A DNA stretch of 64,000 bases from Cavia porcellus (lineage: Eukaryota > Chordata > Mammalia > Rodentia > Caviidae), in contig NW_026947484.1 in NCBI RefSeq assembly GCF_034190915.1, forward strand, positions 206,410,657 to 206,474,656. The letters run 5' to 3'. Positions 1 through 12,712 of this stretch are shown one piece after another. Under the pieces are notes generated by a model, which did not search any database, was not told where the DNA came from, and saw nothing but the letters and a program-made list of their open reading frames with translations. The first letter of the stretch is position 1. Every line of letters begins with the position of its first letter. A program made the position numbers and the translations under genes.

Positions 1-1624
1 CCTAAAAATATGACATAATGGTGATCATTAAATGAATTAATATAATTTGAGTGTTAAATGTGTTGATATATTAAGAGGTATAGAATAGTGTCTGGAACAT
101 GATAACATTAAAGTGTTAGCTGTTATTATTATTGTTATATCACTACCATATACATATCTATGATTTATTAACATCCAGCCAAGCAAACCAATATTAAAGG
201 GAGATTGTAAAGGTTTTAAAATCTACCTATTTTTTTAGATATTATAAACTATGCCCCATTAATCACATCATATCTTAAGATACCAGAGTTATAAACCCTG
301 AATTGAGCATATGCCTTTTTATAATTCAGAGAAATTATACACTGAAGTTATTTCTTGCTTATGTCATAGTCTAATGCATAGTAAATAGCTTCCTGTGGAA
401 ATACTCCTCTGAGATATGGTTACAGTGCCCTTTCATTGTGTACCATTTAATTTTGGGTCTACAAAGACACCATGGAAGAAGAAAGGAGAGGTGTTATGCC
501 CTGCCTCAGATGTACTTTTCACTGGCCAGCAGTAGTCATACGGTCTCAATCTGACCCCAAAGAAGGCTAGGAAATATAGAATTTTGGTATTCAGGAAGAA
601 GAGATGGAACTAACACAATCTCAGCTATATATGGGTTTGGAGACTCATTTATTATGGAGTTCTGAGCAAGTCAGTATATGAAACAGTTCCATGTACATTA
701 TCTTAATTTTATTGTCTAAATGCTATTGAATTGTAACCCGTTTGTGTCAAGCTCTCATACTGGTCTTTGTTAAACAGTCATTCTCCTTATAAAATTGTTT
801 ATACTTTTCTTATGGAAGCAGAATTGATACAAAGTTTTCCTTATCATATTGGCATGCTATTAAATTCAAAGCCAGATTTGTTACCAATCTGTAACAACTA
901 CTTTCCTTGCTCAATTTTATGTCCCATAGATTTGGTTTCCCTGTATTTTTTCTTTCATAACTAGTTTATGTATTATTTACTGTTTCATTTTATAAGTCAT
1001 TATAAGCCACAATAAAATTTTGAAAATATGATGAAATATAAGTAAACAGAATCCTTTATATGGAAAGGCATTTTGGCATTATTTATCAGAGTTCATTATT
1101 GTTGAAGAGATAACACAAGTTCATCATTAACCATAGCTCAAGTTGGTTAGGATTCTCAACTCAGGATTCTGGCTGATCAGTGAGCGCAGAGATGGACGGA
1201 TAGAAGAAATGATATTGATTCCACCACACACACCTTCTTCTAATATCAGGGTACAAACAGGTGCTTGATGTGTTATACACCCCTTTTCTTTACTATTACA
1301 TTCTTCCATAAAACACAAAATTAAAAAAACAAACTTTTAAATCTATCTCATCGGTGAATATTTAAGGAAAGGAGATCCTCATTTTCTAAGGATGTCAGTT
1401 ACTATGTAATGACAATTTTCTGTATAATGTATCCCAAAGGTTAAAGGATTATTTTTCAAGGCAGAAATGTTCAGATGGGAGGCCTTTGAGAGCTAATTGA
1501 ATCCTGAGTGTTCTAGGTTTATCAACAAATTAATTCACTGATACTTTCCTGATTGAATAAACTATTGAGAAGTGATAGACATTAAAGAATATGAAGTCTT
1601 GTTAAACACAGGAAGCAGATCACT
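1..1624. other. AT-rich noncoding DNA, no feature recognised
   Basis: No gene, splice-flanked exon or recognisable repeat is seen. Open frames here are short (about 60 codons), lack any motif and fit chance in AT-rich DNA. Confidence 0.6.
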
Positions 1625-1629
1625 GGGAG

Positions 1630-1858
1630 TGTGCCCTGGAGGAAGATGTCTTGTTCTTACTGCTGCCTGCCTGAGGAGGACAGGTTGGTTCACCCTCCCA
1701 CTGCTGTGCTATTCTGCCTTACCTCAGGCCTAAAGCAATGGAACTAAGTGACTATAGACTAAGACCTCGGAAACCATGAACCAAAAGAAACACTTCCTCC
1801 TTAAAATTTTTTCCTTAGATATTTTGCCACAGTAATGAATATCTGGCTAATATACAAG
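1630..1858 (+). repeat. MaLR-like LTR fragment (3' part)
   Basis: The end of the segment reads like a common rodent LTR: a stretch around 'gactatagactaagacctc', then 'aaaccatgaaccaaaag', a pyrimidine-rich 'cacttcctcctt', then 'gatattttgccacagtaatg'. The same order occurs in the copies at 35.4 and 41.2 kb and, in reverse, at 5.3 kb. The usual AATAAA is mutated here. The 5' part is too diverged to delimit. Confidence 0.55.
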
Positions 1859-2069
1859 TATTGATCTGATAAACTGTTCTTGGGTTGTGGCGCAGAGCAT
1901 CTTGGCCAGATGTCTGGCTTTTAGAAGAGTCTCTTTTCTTTGGGGAAAGCACTAACTGAATTATCCTCTCCTAAAATCACTTCTAGTTACCCTAGAAAGA
2001 TTACATTTTGCTTTTTTTGGGCTGACTTTTCCCAAAATAACAGCTTCATACTGTCCAGGAAAAGGCAGA

Positions 2070-2073
<4 letters not shown>

Positions 2074-2127
<54 letters not shown>

Positions 2128-2160
2128 CAGACAGAGACAGACTGAGACAGACACAGAGAT
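2074..2160. repeat. (GA)n / (GACAGA)n microsatellite
   Basis: Pure GA dinucleotides for about 35 bases pass into an impure GACAGA-type array. The Arg/Glu-rich and Leu/Ser-rich frames on the two strands here are artefacts of the repeat. Confidence 0.97.
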
Positions 2161-2539
2161 TTCACATTACTTTCTATTTGCTGAATTTGAACTGGAAACT
2201 GGAGAACACTAACTAGCTTAACTAACGCACTTGTACACACTTTATAAATAAAGAGAGAAAATGTATTGATCTTATGGGTAAAAATAGATAAAATTAATTG
2301 AAAGGTGGATTATTTGCCTTATTCTCAGACCTTCCACTGTGCTTCTGGTCTTTTCTGTGGTTGCTCAGCCTGTTTTCTTTCATGGCACTTATAAGTTAGA
2401 AAACCAGTAGTCCTCCTCCAAGTTTCCTCACTTCCAAGTTGTTCTACCCTTGTATACTATGGTAGGTCTATCACGTAGGAAAGTAATGATGATAATTCAT
2501 TAATGAAATAGAATTACAAAAGACTTCTGTTTCTATTTT

Positions 2540-2632
2540 TTTCTCTCTCTCTGTCTTTTTCTTCTTTTCTCTCTGTCTTTCTATTTCTCTCTCTCTTTCT
2601 CTCTCTTTCTTTCTGTCTTTCTCATCTCTTCC
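2540..2632. repeat. CT-rich polypyrimidine tract
   Basis: Almost uninterrupted C/T run built of CTCT and CTTT units, about 400 bases from the purine-rich GA microsatellite on the same strand. Confidence 0.9.
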
Positions 2633-2639
2633 TCAAGAC

Positions 2640-5284
2640 AAAGTAACTTACCATTTAACTCTATCTAGAGGAACATAATAAGAATGTGAGAACTCCAACC
2701 AATGTCAGTGACATCAGTCAATAAACACACAGAGGATTTGGAAGCAGATTCTCTAGTTTCGGTTGAGTCTTGAGATATTTACTGCTACATTGAGGAAACT
2801 TGAGCCAGAACATCCAGCTGACTCTTTTCAATTCTTGACTGTCAAGAAACTCTAGAGACATAAGTGCTTATTGTTCTTGTCTGATTGGAAGGGTAATTTG
2901 TCATATAGCAAAAATAACAAATACAGATAAGATACAATGAATATAAATCCTTTCTCTCACAAACAGAAAGTAAATCACTGGTTTTTCTTGAGCATCCAGA
3001 GATACCTGACTTTTCTTTCAACATGGATTTCTCTCCTCCTTTCCTCTTTAATAAGTGTACTTATCACTTGATACTACAAAGGAAATTATCTTTTACCCTA
3101 ATGTTGCAACTCATTTGATAGCATCTTGGGGTGGTAGCTGAAGAGATACAATTGCTTCCAATGCTTAGTGTAAAAAGGACTTCTTCCCACAAGGTTCGCA
3201 TTAATGATCATTATTAATTAGCATCGAAGCAGCTCCAGTCCCTTTCCCATTCTCCGGGGCTGCTTCCCTGTTGAGAAGTAAAATATGGATTAGGACAGAT
3301 TGTGCTTCTGGATATGTTGGTCTGTAGTTACTTATGTTTTCCTCTCTACTTCTTTTGTTTTCTCCTATGAGCTTTAGGACAGTGAACACAGAACTCTTTC
3401 AGGAGCTAGATAATCTGCTTTTTATCTAAGAGATTGCAGAGAGTTATAGGATGTTATCACTGTTACTTACACATTTTCTAAACTGTGAGAGCTCAGTAGG
3501 AATCTTCCTTAGTGCAACCAGAACTCTATTGAAATGGAGCATCTGAAATATTTTACTTATGTGTTGATTCATAATATAACTTCTTTTGTATAGCATAGTA
3601 AATATACTTCTATTTTGTTATCTCAGAGAGTCAGGAATATTAACCTGATTTAACATAGTGAGAAACTAACAGTGTATGATTTGTCCAAAACTCTCCAACA
3701 GCTTAAAAGCACTCATGAGTAAAATTCCCATTTCTTACCTTAATTCCAGGTCTATTTTTAAATATCAGATTAATCTGTTAATTAGTTGAATTCAATTTCT
3801 TTTATATACAAAGAATGACTTAGTATGGCCCAAGGTAAACATCCCACCAAGCTTCAGAAATCAGGCTTATTTCTCTGACATAGCACAAGTTTTAACCAGC
3901 ACAAACCATTTTTTATAAGTTTATGCAGTTTGGCTAATATTTCATAAAAACACATTATACTTAAAGTAACATTTCTATTAAAACTGAATGATTTTTTTAA
4001 AAAAATCTTAGATCATAGTATAATATAATATGGCAAAAGTATTGAGAATATGATTGGGATTTGGTCTTGCTATGCAAATAAAATGGGTCTCTGAAAAATC
4101 GCTTTCATGTGAGTTTACTCAGGTCTTGTCTGGCAACACCCCTGCTGAAGGAATTTACATTTATCCACAGGGCTTCAGTCTGTAGGCAGGGGATACCACC
4201 TGTCCTCAGCAGGCTAAAAGTAGAATTAATCATCTGGAATGCGTCTTATTTCTACTGTTTGTTCGTGGTGGACATTAATAAATGCTTCCTTGGAAACATT
4301 GTTCTGGTGTATGAGTTAGAGTTGTAATGGATCCAAAGACAGGAAAATGAATAGATCCAAAAATAGATTTCTATTCAGCAAAATCTACACTGCTTTCCTT
4401 CAACAAAGCTCTACTGATTGGATCTCCATCAGGCAGATGCACAGAGCTTTGCAAGGGTTTTACCCCTTTCATGATTCATACCCAAGACCCTGCAAAACCA
4501 TTGGTCTCTGGTGAAGAGGAATTAAAATGCCAGATTACTCTGCAGGGACTTTTCAGATTATCCTAATGTTAATTTCTACATAAACAAAAGTAAATGAGCA
4601 ACTGGGAAAGCTGATTAGTCTTCTCAAGGTTTCCTCTGTGGACTACCTCCTTTCTCCCCAGGGAAAGAATTGTTTTAAAATTCTACTGTGTGAATAACAA
4701 GCATTCATTTATTATATTAAAAGAAGGAAGTATTTGTAAATAACATGCTTAATTCCAAATTAGACTACTTCAATTTTAATCATTATGCAAATTTAATAAG
4801 GTACTTTTAAATTTTGTTACTAAGTTGGATATCCTTCAATACTATTTAAATACATAGTATAATTTCAAAATACCTAAACTGAAGATTTTCTCACAAACAT
4901 TCAATAGGTGAATGACCCTAGGGATTCCTTCATTTATAAATAAATGCCAGTTGAAACCATCTTCATGTTTAACTGGAAAATCTGGCAAGGTCATTACTAC
5001 CACTTCTGCTTTGGATACAGTATGTTCTAAGTGTCTTACACATGAGCTGCCATGTAAGACTCATTGGGATCTGTGAGTTATACACATTTAAGAACACACA
5101 CATCCTTGCTTGTGAAGCTCTCCAGCCTGTCTGCTTCCTCACTTTGGACAGCACAATACTCTCAAGGGTCCTTGCTTCCAAAAGCCAGCAGATCTAGGAA
5201 TTCCCTGCACTGCTTTTGTCTATGGCCTGTTGGACTTTCAAAGGGCAGCAAAATGAAATGAGGTGGGACAGGGGTGCTTATTTA
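2640..5284. other. Unique noncoding DNA
   Basis: No gene recognised. A very weak MIR-like antisense trace may lie at about 3610-3710 (a 'gatttgtccaa' core). About 4100-4320 is somewhat less AT-rich than its surroundings but shows no coding signature. Confidence 0.5.
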
Positions 5285-5650
5285 GTGTCTCAGTTACTTT
5301 TCTCTCATTTCTGAGACAAAATACCTGGCATCCCAAATGAAGGAAGGAAATCTTTATTTAGCTTACAGTTTTTAGAGGTTTCAGTCCACCATCAGCTGGC
5401 TCCAAGGCAGGCTGGCGTGGCACCGGGACAACACTTCAAGGCAGCAGCCAGAAAAAGCAGCCAGAACAAAAAGGGGAAGAGCATTTTCCCCTTTTCCTTT
5501 TGTGAATTTGTATGCAGACCACCTTTCTCCCACCAGGGCAGATGTAGCACTCACAATATCTCTGTGCTCTCCTTGTGCAGGGTCTGAGAATATTTACAAA
5601 GTGAGGATCCTGGCTTCCTGTGGAGTCTCTTAAACTTCTAAGCTTCTCAA
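5285..5650 (-). repeat. MaLR-like LTR, antisense
   Basis: Starts with 'gtgtctcagttacttttctc' and continues with 'gagacaaaatacctgg', 'tctttatttagcttac' (reverse of the polyadenylation-signal area) and 'ggtttcagtcca'. This is the reverse complement of the motif order in the sense copies at 1.6, 35.4 and 41.2 kb. The right part degenerates. The 78-codon minus-strand frame inside it has no recognisable protein signature. Confidence 0.65.
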
Positions 5651-7095
5651 ATTTACAAAACATATCAACCATAATCGCGTTTGTTGGCTTTTAAGTAAGT
5701 TTAAGAAAGCAGTGTGAACATTTCCTTAAATCTAATGCTATTGATACCACTCAGTAAAGTGATATCACTTGGTGACATGATGTCTTTGTTTTTTGTAGTG
5801 ATTTCTCCACAGAAAGGACCAAGGTAGGAGAACATCTCCAGCTTTTCTCTGAGGAAATGTATTCAAGTGGAGGAGGCCTCTGATACAAGTGGTGGCTATA
5901 AGTGGGCTTTAGGGAGTCTAACCACTCTCCTATTAGAAGTATTTATTCATATGCATGTTTCCTTTTCATGCTTGAGTTTTACCAGATACTCCAAAGAATT
6001 TGGGCTCCTGGATTGACAAACACTGCTGCCATAAAGGTGGCCAGCAAGAATTACAAACAGATTTTGTATCTCAAGTGCTAACTCAGCCAGTATCCAGGTT
6101 ACTTGGATTTTGAAGATGCAATTACAAAGTGGTTAATAGAAATAGTTTAGACAGAAAGAACCTATTTCAGTAAAAGTCCAAAGTTTTGTGGAATGCCTGA
6201 TGGGCTTAAACTTCATCTGGACTTCGAGCTGACTGACTGTTTCAGCCATTGGAATCTTTTACTTGTGCTCTCATGGACTTTGAAACAGAAGTTCAGTGAT
6301 GATGGGGCATGTGCATGTTTCTCACTGCAGTGGAAATAAAGATTTCATTCTTTTTAGTTGAGTGTAGTTGTGAGTTTTCATGCTTGAAATATATTTTATT
6401 TAGGATCTATTTTTTCTGCTTGCCAAGTTTTCAAGAAAAATAAAATTGTCTAGAAGTCAGAATAGGATGAGCACATTGTGTTTCATCTTTATGATAAAAT
6501 GCAGATTTCCCCTTAAAAGTCAAATCCTTCCAAGAAAGCAAACTAGAAAAGCACTTTCAAGAGACACAAGCAAAGGGAAGAAACTAAAAGTTTATCTGAA
6601 TTCCTAGCACCAAGGAATATATTAAAAGTTTTTATATTTCAAACATATTTATATTCAAAACAAAAATGAAAAATGCCATACAAATATATACAATTTTTTG
6701 ATTGGATCATATCATGTCCTATTTTTTTCAGTCAATGTTTACTGAGATTCTTGCATGTAGTAGGTCATCTATTAAATGTTTTCAAATATGTTTTTATTAG
6801 ATGTATACTATTGTAATGTATAGTTTACAACATAAATTCAGTCAATTTCATGTTTTCAGATAAATATTTCTTTGTTATTTTTTATAAACCTGAAATAAAT
6901 GATTTTTCACTGTAAAAAAGAGAGAGAGAGTTACATATTGAATGTAGAGGGCTAAGCAAAACTTTATAAAATGTATTTGTGAATGTAATGAATTTCTATT
7001 TGTTTTTAAGAAGTTCTGTTTTGCTTATTCACTAGTGCATTAGTTAATGACAGGGAAATGTTCTGAGAGATGTATCATTAAATCATTTTATTATA
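5651..7095. other. Unique noncoding DNA
   Basis: No gene recognised. About 6020-6350 is relatively GC-rich and ends with 'ggaaataaagatttcatt', which contains a polyadenylation-signal hexamer. It could be the 3' end of an old processed sequence or LTR, but no reading frame supports either. Confidence 0.45.
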
Positions 7096-7099
7096 TATA

Positions 7100-7562
7100 G
7101 AGAGCCGAGTTAGAAATATAGGCAGTCAAACCAGGGTTAGGCCCTTGAGAGAACCAGCACAGAGGAACAGATGTCTTGTGACCTTGGAGGAGACACATGC
7201 CTCCTACTATGAGTCAGGAAGAGTCACTGTTCTGTAAGAATATGTACTTGCAAATAACTCACTTCCCCATTTGTTCCTGACTTGGTCAATTTTATCTGGA
7301 CGATTAATCTTCCTGGTTGACCGTAGTTCTGTCCAGCTCATGAATGTCTGCCTTGTGTGTTTCCAATTTGTCTCCATTTTGGAGCCATCTCACTTCATGG
7401 CTTTACTCTATAGAAGTCCCTAGCAAAGATAGAATCTTTGGCAACCCACTTGGGACCCGTCTGTCTCTCTTTCAGACAGTAGGTTTCTTTCCTTCAATAA
7501 ATATATTCTGCTCTTAGCCTCTGTTGCTCCTAAAATTCATTGTTTGATTTTAGAGAGTATAC
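7100..7562 (+). repeat. Retrovirus-type LTR remnant (U3-R-U5-like)
   Basis: The 3' half has ERV1-like LTR features: 'gggacccgtctgtctc', 'tttcagacagtaggtttc', an AATAAA at 7496-7501 and then a T/C-rich U5-like stretch. No internal retroviral gene or primer-binding site is seen beside it, so it would be a solo LTR. Boundaries are approximate and the family is not identified. Confidence 0.45.
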
Positions 7563-7639
7563 CAGACATATAGTAAGTCAAGAGTTTCATTCCCCTATAT
7601 CAATTTAATTGTATTAACATCAGGAAGTGAACTTCATAT

Positions 7640-8650
7640 GAAATAAGATGGCTATGATATTATTAGGCATTATAATCTTTAAAGACATTTTAAAAAATCA
7701 GTACATATTTGGAATATATGATTGCTTTCTTCGTAGGAAGTGGGTACACGTATATAACATATCTGAATTCTTGTTTTCTTCCACTTCCTCTCTGCTCCCT
7801 CCCCATTCTCTCCTTTTATTGGTCTTCTCTTTTGTGAAAGATCTCTTTCCCTTTTTCATATTATATATATTTTAGTTTGCTGTATTTATATTTTGAATTT
7901 TTAATAGAAGAAAAACTGTGATCTTTAAATTTGTGTGTGTGATTTAATTTACTTAATGTGGTCTCAAAGTGAAAATGACTTAGGTTTATCTTTTATGACA
8001 GAATATTCCATTATAATAAATATTTCAATTTTTATTCCTTCATCTATTGATGAACATATAGACCACTTCCAAGATAGTATTAGCTATTATGAATTATGCT
8101 GCTATAAACATGGGCATCACTGTTTCACTGTAATGTGATGTCTTTCATTCTTTTTGGAAGATTTCTAGGAGAGAAATAGCTAGGCCGAAAAGAATTTCTA
8201 GTTTTTATTTTTTTGAGGAATCTACACACTGATTTCCATGATGGTTATTTTAACTGGTAATTAACTGGGTCAAATGGAACTTCAAGTTTTGGTTTTTTGA
8301 GTAATCTCTATACTGATTTTCACAGTTATTTTATTAGCTTCCTTTCTCATCAATGGTGTAGAAGTATTCTTTATTCCCTGCAGCCTTGCCAGCATTTGCT
8401 ACTATTTGATTTCTTGATGGTTGCCATTCTTTAAGGTGTAATATGAAATCTCAGAGTTGTTTTAATTTGCATTTTTATAAGGGCAAGGATATTGAACATT
8501 TTTTGTGTGTATTTATTGGTCATTTTTACTTCTCTTGAGTTTATTCATTTCAGTTTCCTTTTTTTGATTGGATCTTTTATTTTGTGGGGGATAATTTTTG
8601 AGGTATTTGTGTATTCTGCTTATTAGTCTTCTATCTGACATACTATTATC
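7640..8650 (-). mobile_element. L1 (LINE-1) 3' fragment, antisense
   Basis: Reads as the reverse complement of L1 ORF2 C-terminus and 3' end: 'ttaatgtggtctcaaag', 'gacagaatattccatta', 'catctattgatgaacata', 'gctgctataaacatggg', then 'ttgccagcatttgctact'. Many stops and indels show it is old. The segment at about 8165-8255 is partly repeated at 8265-8335. Confidence 0.85.
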
Positions 8651-9030
8651 ATACATGCAGTTCATCATTCACTAAACTGTTTTCATGTGGTACATGACTG
8701 TATATGCATACACATGAGTATACAACACACACACACAATAGCCACATGGAAAACAAAATGTCCAGCCACCTAGTGTTTATTAGAACTTCATGAGTATTCC
8801 TTTGTTTTTACCATGAAAGTTTAATTAGTAAGTGATTTAGCAAGAATTTATTTAGTCATCGGTTTAGTAATTTATTCGTTTAACACACATTTGAATCACG
8901 GGCTGGGCCTTTTATTAATTTCTGATATAAAAATATGAGTAAGAAGTGATCTCTCCAAAAAAGTCTTGAGTTTAAGAACAGGAGAAAAAACAAACTGTAC
9001 CCAATTCTGTAGAGTCTGTGTCATCAGTGG
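8651..9030. other. AT-rich noncoding DNA
   Basis: No recognisable feature apart from a short (AC)n run near 8716-8727. Confidence 0.5.
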
Positions 9031-9031
9031 T

Positions 9032-9075
<44 letters not shown>

Positions 9076-9080
9076 TTCTT
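9031..9080. repeat. (CTTT)n microsatellite
   Basis: About twelve CTTT units abut the left side of an antisense B1, where its A-rich tail should lie. The array therefore probably arose from the SINE tail (GAAA)n. Confidence 0.97.
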
Positions 9081-9210
9081 TGAGACAGGGTCTTTGTATG
9101 TATTTTAAGCTAGCCGTGTACTCAGTAGCCAAGGGTGTAGCCGAGGGTGTCCTCGAACTATTGCAATCTCCCAGCCTCTTCAGAGCTGAGATTCCAGCTT
9201 GGCTACTGTG
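9081..9210 (-). mobile_element. B1-like SINE, antisense
   Basis: Contains 'tttgagacagggtctt', 'tatgtattttaagctagcc', 'gtcctcgaactattgcaatc' and 'gagctgagattcc', the reverse complement of a B1/Alu-type left-to-right order. It is diverged, and two partly repeated 'agggtgt' blocks fit the internal B1 duplication. Confidence 0.7.
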
Positions 9211-10395
9211 TTGTCCATGGAAACTGAACAGAGCAGTGTAGACTGTTTGACCAATCACTGCATCCCACAGGCTTCAAATACTATGTTCAATCTCAGTAAT
9301 ACACCTCAAAGACTGTCTTGCATATGCAAAGGATTTCAGAGTGGCAATAAATGTCACATAAATATAAACTATTATGGTTCTTATTAAGAATTTAGTTCCA
9401 ACAAAGTCCTTGGGAGCACAGAGAAGGAAATTGTGAAAAGCAGTTAGGAAGTTTTTGTCAGAGAATACAGAAGCGTGTCTTGAGCTCAGAGGGCTGGAGT
9501 AAAAGGGTCTGCAGAGAAGCAGGTGTGGACAGAGAGGAGGAGCTGGGTGGGGTGGGGAGGGGTAGCCTTGTGGCTGTGCAGAGCTCACTAGACAGCTTAG
9601 CTCCCTTCATTCATGGGCTCATCATATGTTTTTACCTTTCTTATAGAAGTAGAATTTGATTATGAAAACTTTCTGTTCTTAACATCAAAGGAAAATGTAA
9701 TGAGTAATTTTTACTTGACTACTTAGTGCCTCTTCTTCCATAGCTAACTTGTCTCTCAAGGGGGGTTTGTGAATACTATAGTATAACTAATATATGTAGA
9801 CTTTTCAAGTAGAAATATGTTCTCATTGACTTTTCTTTGGTTGATGTTCAAGGTGGCATATTATATTTAGAGGTTTTTAGTTTTTTGCAGCTTTATTTCA
9901 TAGCAAGTATTTCTATAATATTTTGTTGAACAATTTGTACTTTATATACAGTATTTTTATATGTAATTTGATACTCAATTCAGTTTTTGTTTACTGTGTC
10001 ACTGAATAATGTATATCTCCATCTATTCCATCACTAAAGTAATAAGCTTGTGAAATTCATTAGTGTGTGCATTTGTGTATGCATTTGTATCTTAATACTG
10101 AAAATGTGAGATAGTTTTAGATAAAAAAATTCTTCATAATTTTTTGAGTACTTTATGAGCTATTGAGAAGCGAAAGGCTCAAAAGTAGCAATATGACACT
10201 TACTGGTAATAAGAGTCGTATGGAAAATTGCTCTTTTTTTCAGTTCACAAACATATATTATCTTTTAATATTCTTTTAAATTAATGCCTATAACCCTCTT
10301 ATAAAATCAGCCAAATTCTCAAAGTTCTTGAACCTAGGATCCTTGAAATTTGAATTGGTGCAGGTAATATGTCCAAATTAAGAGTTTATATTAAT

Positions 10396-10399
<4 letters not shown>
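9211..10399. other. Unique AT-rich noncoding DNA
   Basis: No gene or repeat recognised. The G-rich stretch near 9535-9565 only creates a Pro-rich frame on the other strand. Confidence 0.5.

Positions 10400-10440
<41 letters not shown>
10400..10440. repeat. (TA)n microsatellite
   Basis: Uninterrupted TA dinucleotides for about 40 bases. Confidence 0.97.
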
Positions 10441-10442
<2 letters not shown>

Positions 10443-12005
10443 TAGACTTTGAGTTAAAAATAAAACCTTAATCAGTTAATGTTTCAACATCAACTCTTAC
10501 TGTTAGTGCATTCAGATACTTTTAGAAAATATGATACTCTGCACATAAAAATAGTAGACATTTACCTTCAATTTTGGATATATTAGATATTGACCTATTA
10601 GAAATAATGCTATTGTAGCAGTACCTATTCTCATGGTTAATGAAATTCTTATCTGTGAAAATGCAACAATCTCAACACTATTAATCTAATTGAAACGATT
10701 TGATTACATAGAATTGAATGTGAAAATGACTAATTTTAGGAGGTGAAGTTAATTTGCTTTAAGTCTTAAAACACATGACACTGTTTTAGATATCTGAATG
10801 GTATTGATGTTTATATGTTCAGGTGTTGCACAAATTAAGAAACTAAATCACTTTCGTAGGTAGGAGTTAAATGTGCTAAAAAAGTCATTAAAGTAATTTA
10901 CAGCTGATGATATGTCAAAGCAGTTTTCTATGGAACCCTACAGAGATGGGAGGGAGAATGAATCATTGAGAATTAAAGATTTTTCATCTCTAATTACTTT
11001 AGCTCTCTTAGGAACTGCACATAAATTTTTAATGCAAAAAATAAAAACAACAAGTATCAGAGAAAAATATTACACTAATGCTGACCTAATTTTGTTTTTT
11101 AAGACCAGAATTTTGAGATCAATTATATATGCATGCTTTCTAATACTTCCTAAAACATTAACAACAATTTGTTCATAAAGCTTTCAAGATATCATTTGTA
11201 TGTTTTATTTATTTTACTAAGATCAATAGGATGCCTAGAAAATATTTCTGTCAATATAGGTTTTTAACTTTTCAAAAATTTTAATGCAAATTAAATAAAC
11301 TCTGAAAAGTGACTACAAGTGCTCTTGAATTCGTGTATGAAACTCAAATATGTCACTTATCATTATATTTATTTATAGTCATCTACCATTTTGTTCACGC
11401 AACATGCACCATTTTGGGGGGATAAAATCATCCCATTTTTCCTCTGGCAAACAACTTCTGTCTCTTCTTCATTAGTGAGTATGTGACTCAGATGTAACCA
11501 GTCAGAACATTACATTCCCAGTAGGTACAGGTTTTATAATTAAAAGCACCATGAAAGTAGAGTAACATGAGGGAAATAGAATCAAAATCAGAGAAAGGCC
11601 CAAATCCCAGAGAAATTTTAACCTCGTAATAAAAAATGACCTATTTTTTTAGTGATTTCTCTCAAGAAGTTGCTCTGTTCATTTAAGCCAGTTTGAATCA
11701 AGTTTTCTGTCACTTACAATTGAAAGAATCCTAAACAAAATATGCACAAAATTTTTGAGTTGAAAATCAATGAGTTTCAAAAGTAGCAGGGTTTAAAATG
11801 AAGTACTGCTTCATTTCTACAGCAATTTCAGAGACAGGGACTTTTTTTTCCGTCTCTAAATATCATTTCTTTCCAAATAAAATTGCTAAAACTTATGCCT
11901 AGATGCAGGAATGTATAAAGAATCAATCTGGGAGTTTGAAATAAAAATCCTGACGAAGTAATCCAAGTTCTTTCATGCTTTCTGAGATAAATAATCTTTA
12001 TTCAT
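10441..12005. other. Unique AT-rich noncoding DNA
   Basis: No recognised feature. The 88-codon frame at 10912-11178 has no motif, no splice context that I can support and A/T-driven codon use, so I do not call it a gene. Confidence 0.5.
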
Positions 12006-12009
12006 ATCA

Positions 12010-12340
12010 TGCCTCTTAGAGGAAGACGAGTCTAGGTTTCAATCTTTCAGGAGCCCTGTAGGAATGCAGTAGGAGCCAGGGCATCTAAGAAGTTGGCCTG
12101 AGCACCCAGGCTGTTAGACATGGAGCTGTGCCAATTGTGGCCATGTGCATCCTGAACTGGGTACTGGACTGGAGTGGGTGGTGAATATGCCTACATTTGC
12201 AGTGACAGAGAGGTCTGTATGCAGGCTTTGGGTTGATGACTTTAGGAAAGCAGGCAGCACACTTGGCCTTGTGGAATAAGTTACCTTGGGGTTTTGGCAA
12301 AAACATCCACTGGGTGGATCATCTTGTTCCACTTGATTAA
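12010..12340 (-). pseudogene. Possible decayed protein-coding segment (unidentified)
   Basis: This patch is GC-richer than its flanks. On the minus strand one frame between about 12214 and 12050 reads as a balanced, protein-like sequence ending in a stop after residues ...ALAPTAFLQGS, but an in-frame stop lies upstream in it, near 12190. Other frames carry further protein-like pieces (for example ...KCAACFPKVINPKPAY...), which suggests frameshifts. I see no adjoining introns, poly-A or target-site duplication. It may be an old processed pseudogene, an eroded exon, or simply GC-richer unique DNA. I do not recognise the parent protein. Confidence 0.3.
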
Positions 12341-12344
12341 TTTA

Positions 12345-12712
12345 TTAGTGGAGATCTCTTTATACTATTATCATTTTTTGATTATGCATTTAAATGCTTT
12401 TTTATATTTTGCCCATCATTTGTGAGTGGTTTTGGTAAAGTCATAGTGTCTCTTATTGGAGGCTACCCTTTGATGAATCCTGAAGTCTACGGTAATGTTG
12501 CAAGAGTCAAATTGCCACTTGCACAGTATTTGAGTCATAATAAGATTATCAGGAAATTGACAGGCTATGTGTGAGAGTGTGGGCTAGTGGAGGGGTCCTG
12601 AGCCTGTTGTGTGAGGACAGTAATGAAGGGATGTTGACTCAGCCCAACAAATGTACAGCTGGTTGACCTCATGAAAGCTTTTCAGAAGGAGGAGGTTTTA
12701 GGGGATCTTATT
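12345..12712. other. Unique noncoding DNA
   Basis: No recognisable feature. Confidence 0.4.

Noticed and set aside
2074..2632. GA tract and CT tract 0.4 kb apart, considered as a pairable purine/pyrimidine structure
   Set aside because: Both are common imperfect microsatellites; their pairing is expected from composition alone and nothing else suggests function.
8896..9258. 120-codon minus-strand frame with KKERKKERKKE
   Set aside because: It is the translation of the (GAAA)n microsatellite and the adjacent B1 SINE.
9274..9588. 104-codon minus-strand frame with a Pro-rich N-terminus
   Set aside because: Its start is the reverse of a G-rich tract; there is no domain and no splice or polyadenylation support.
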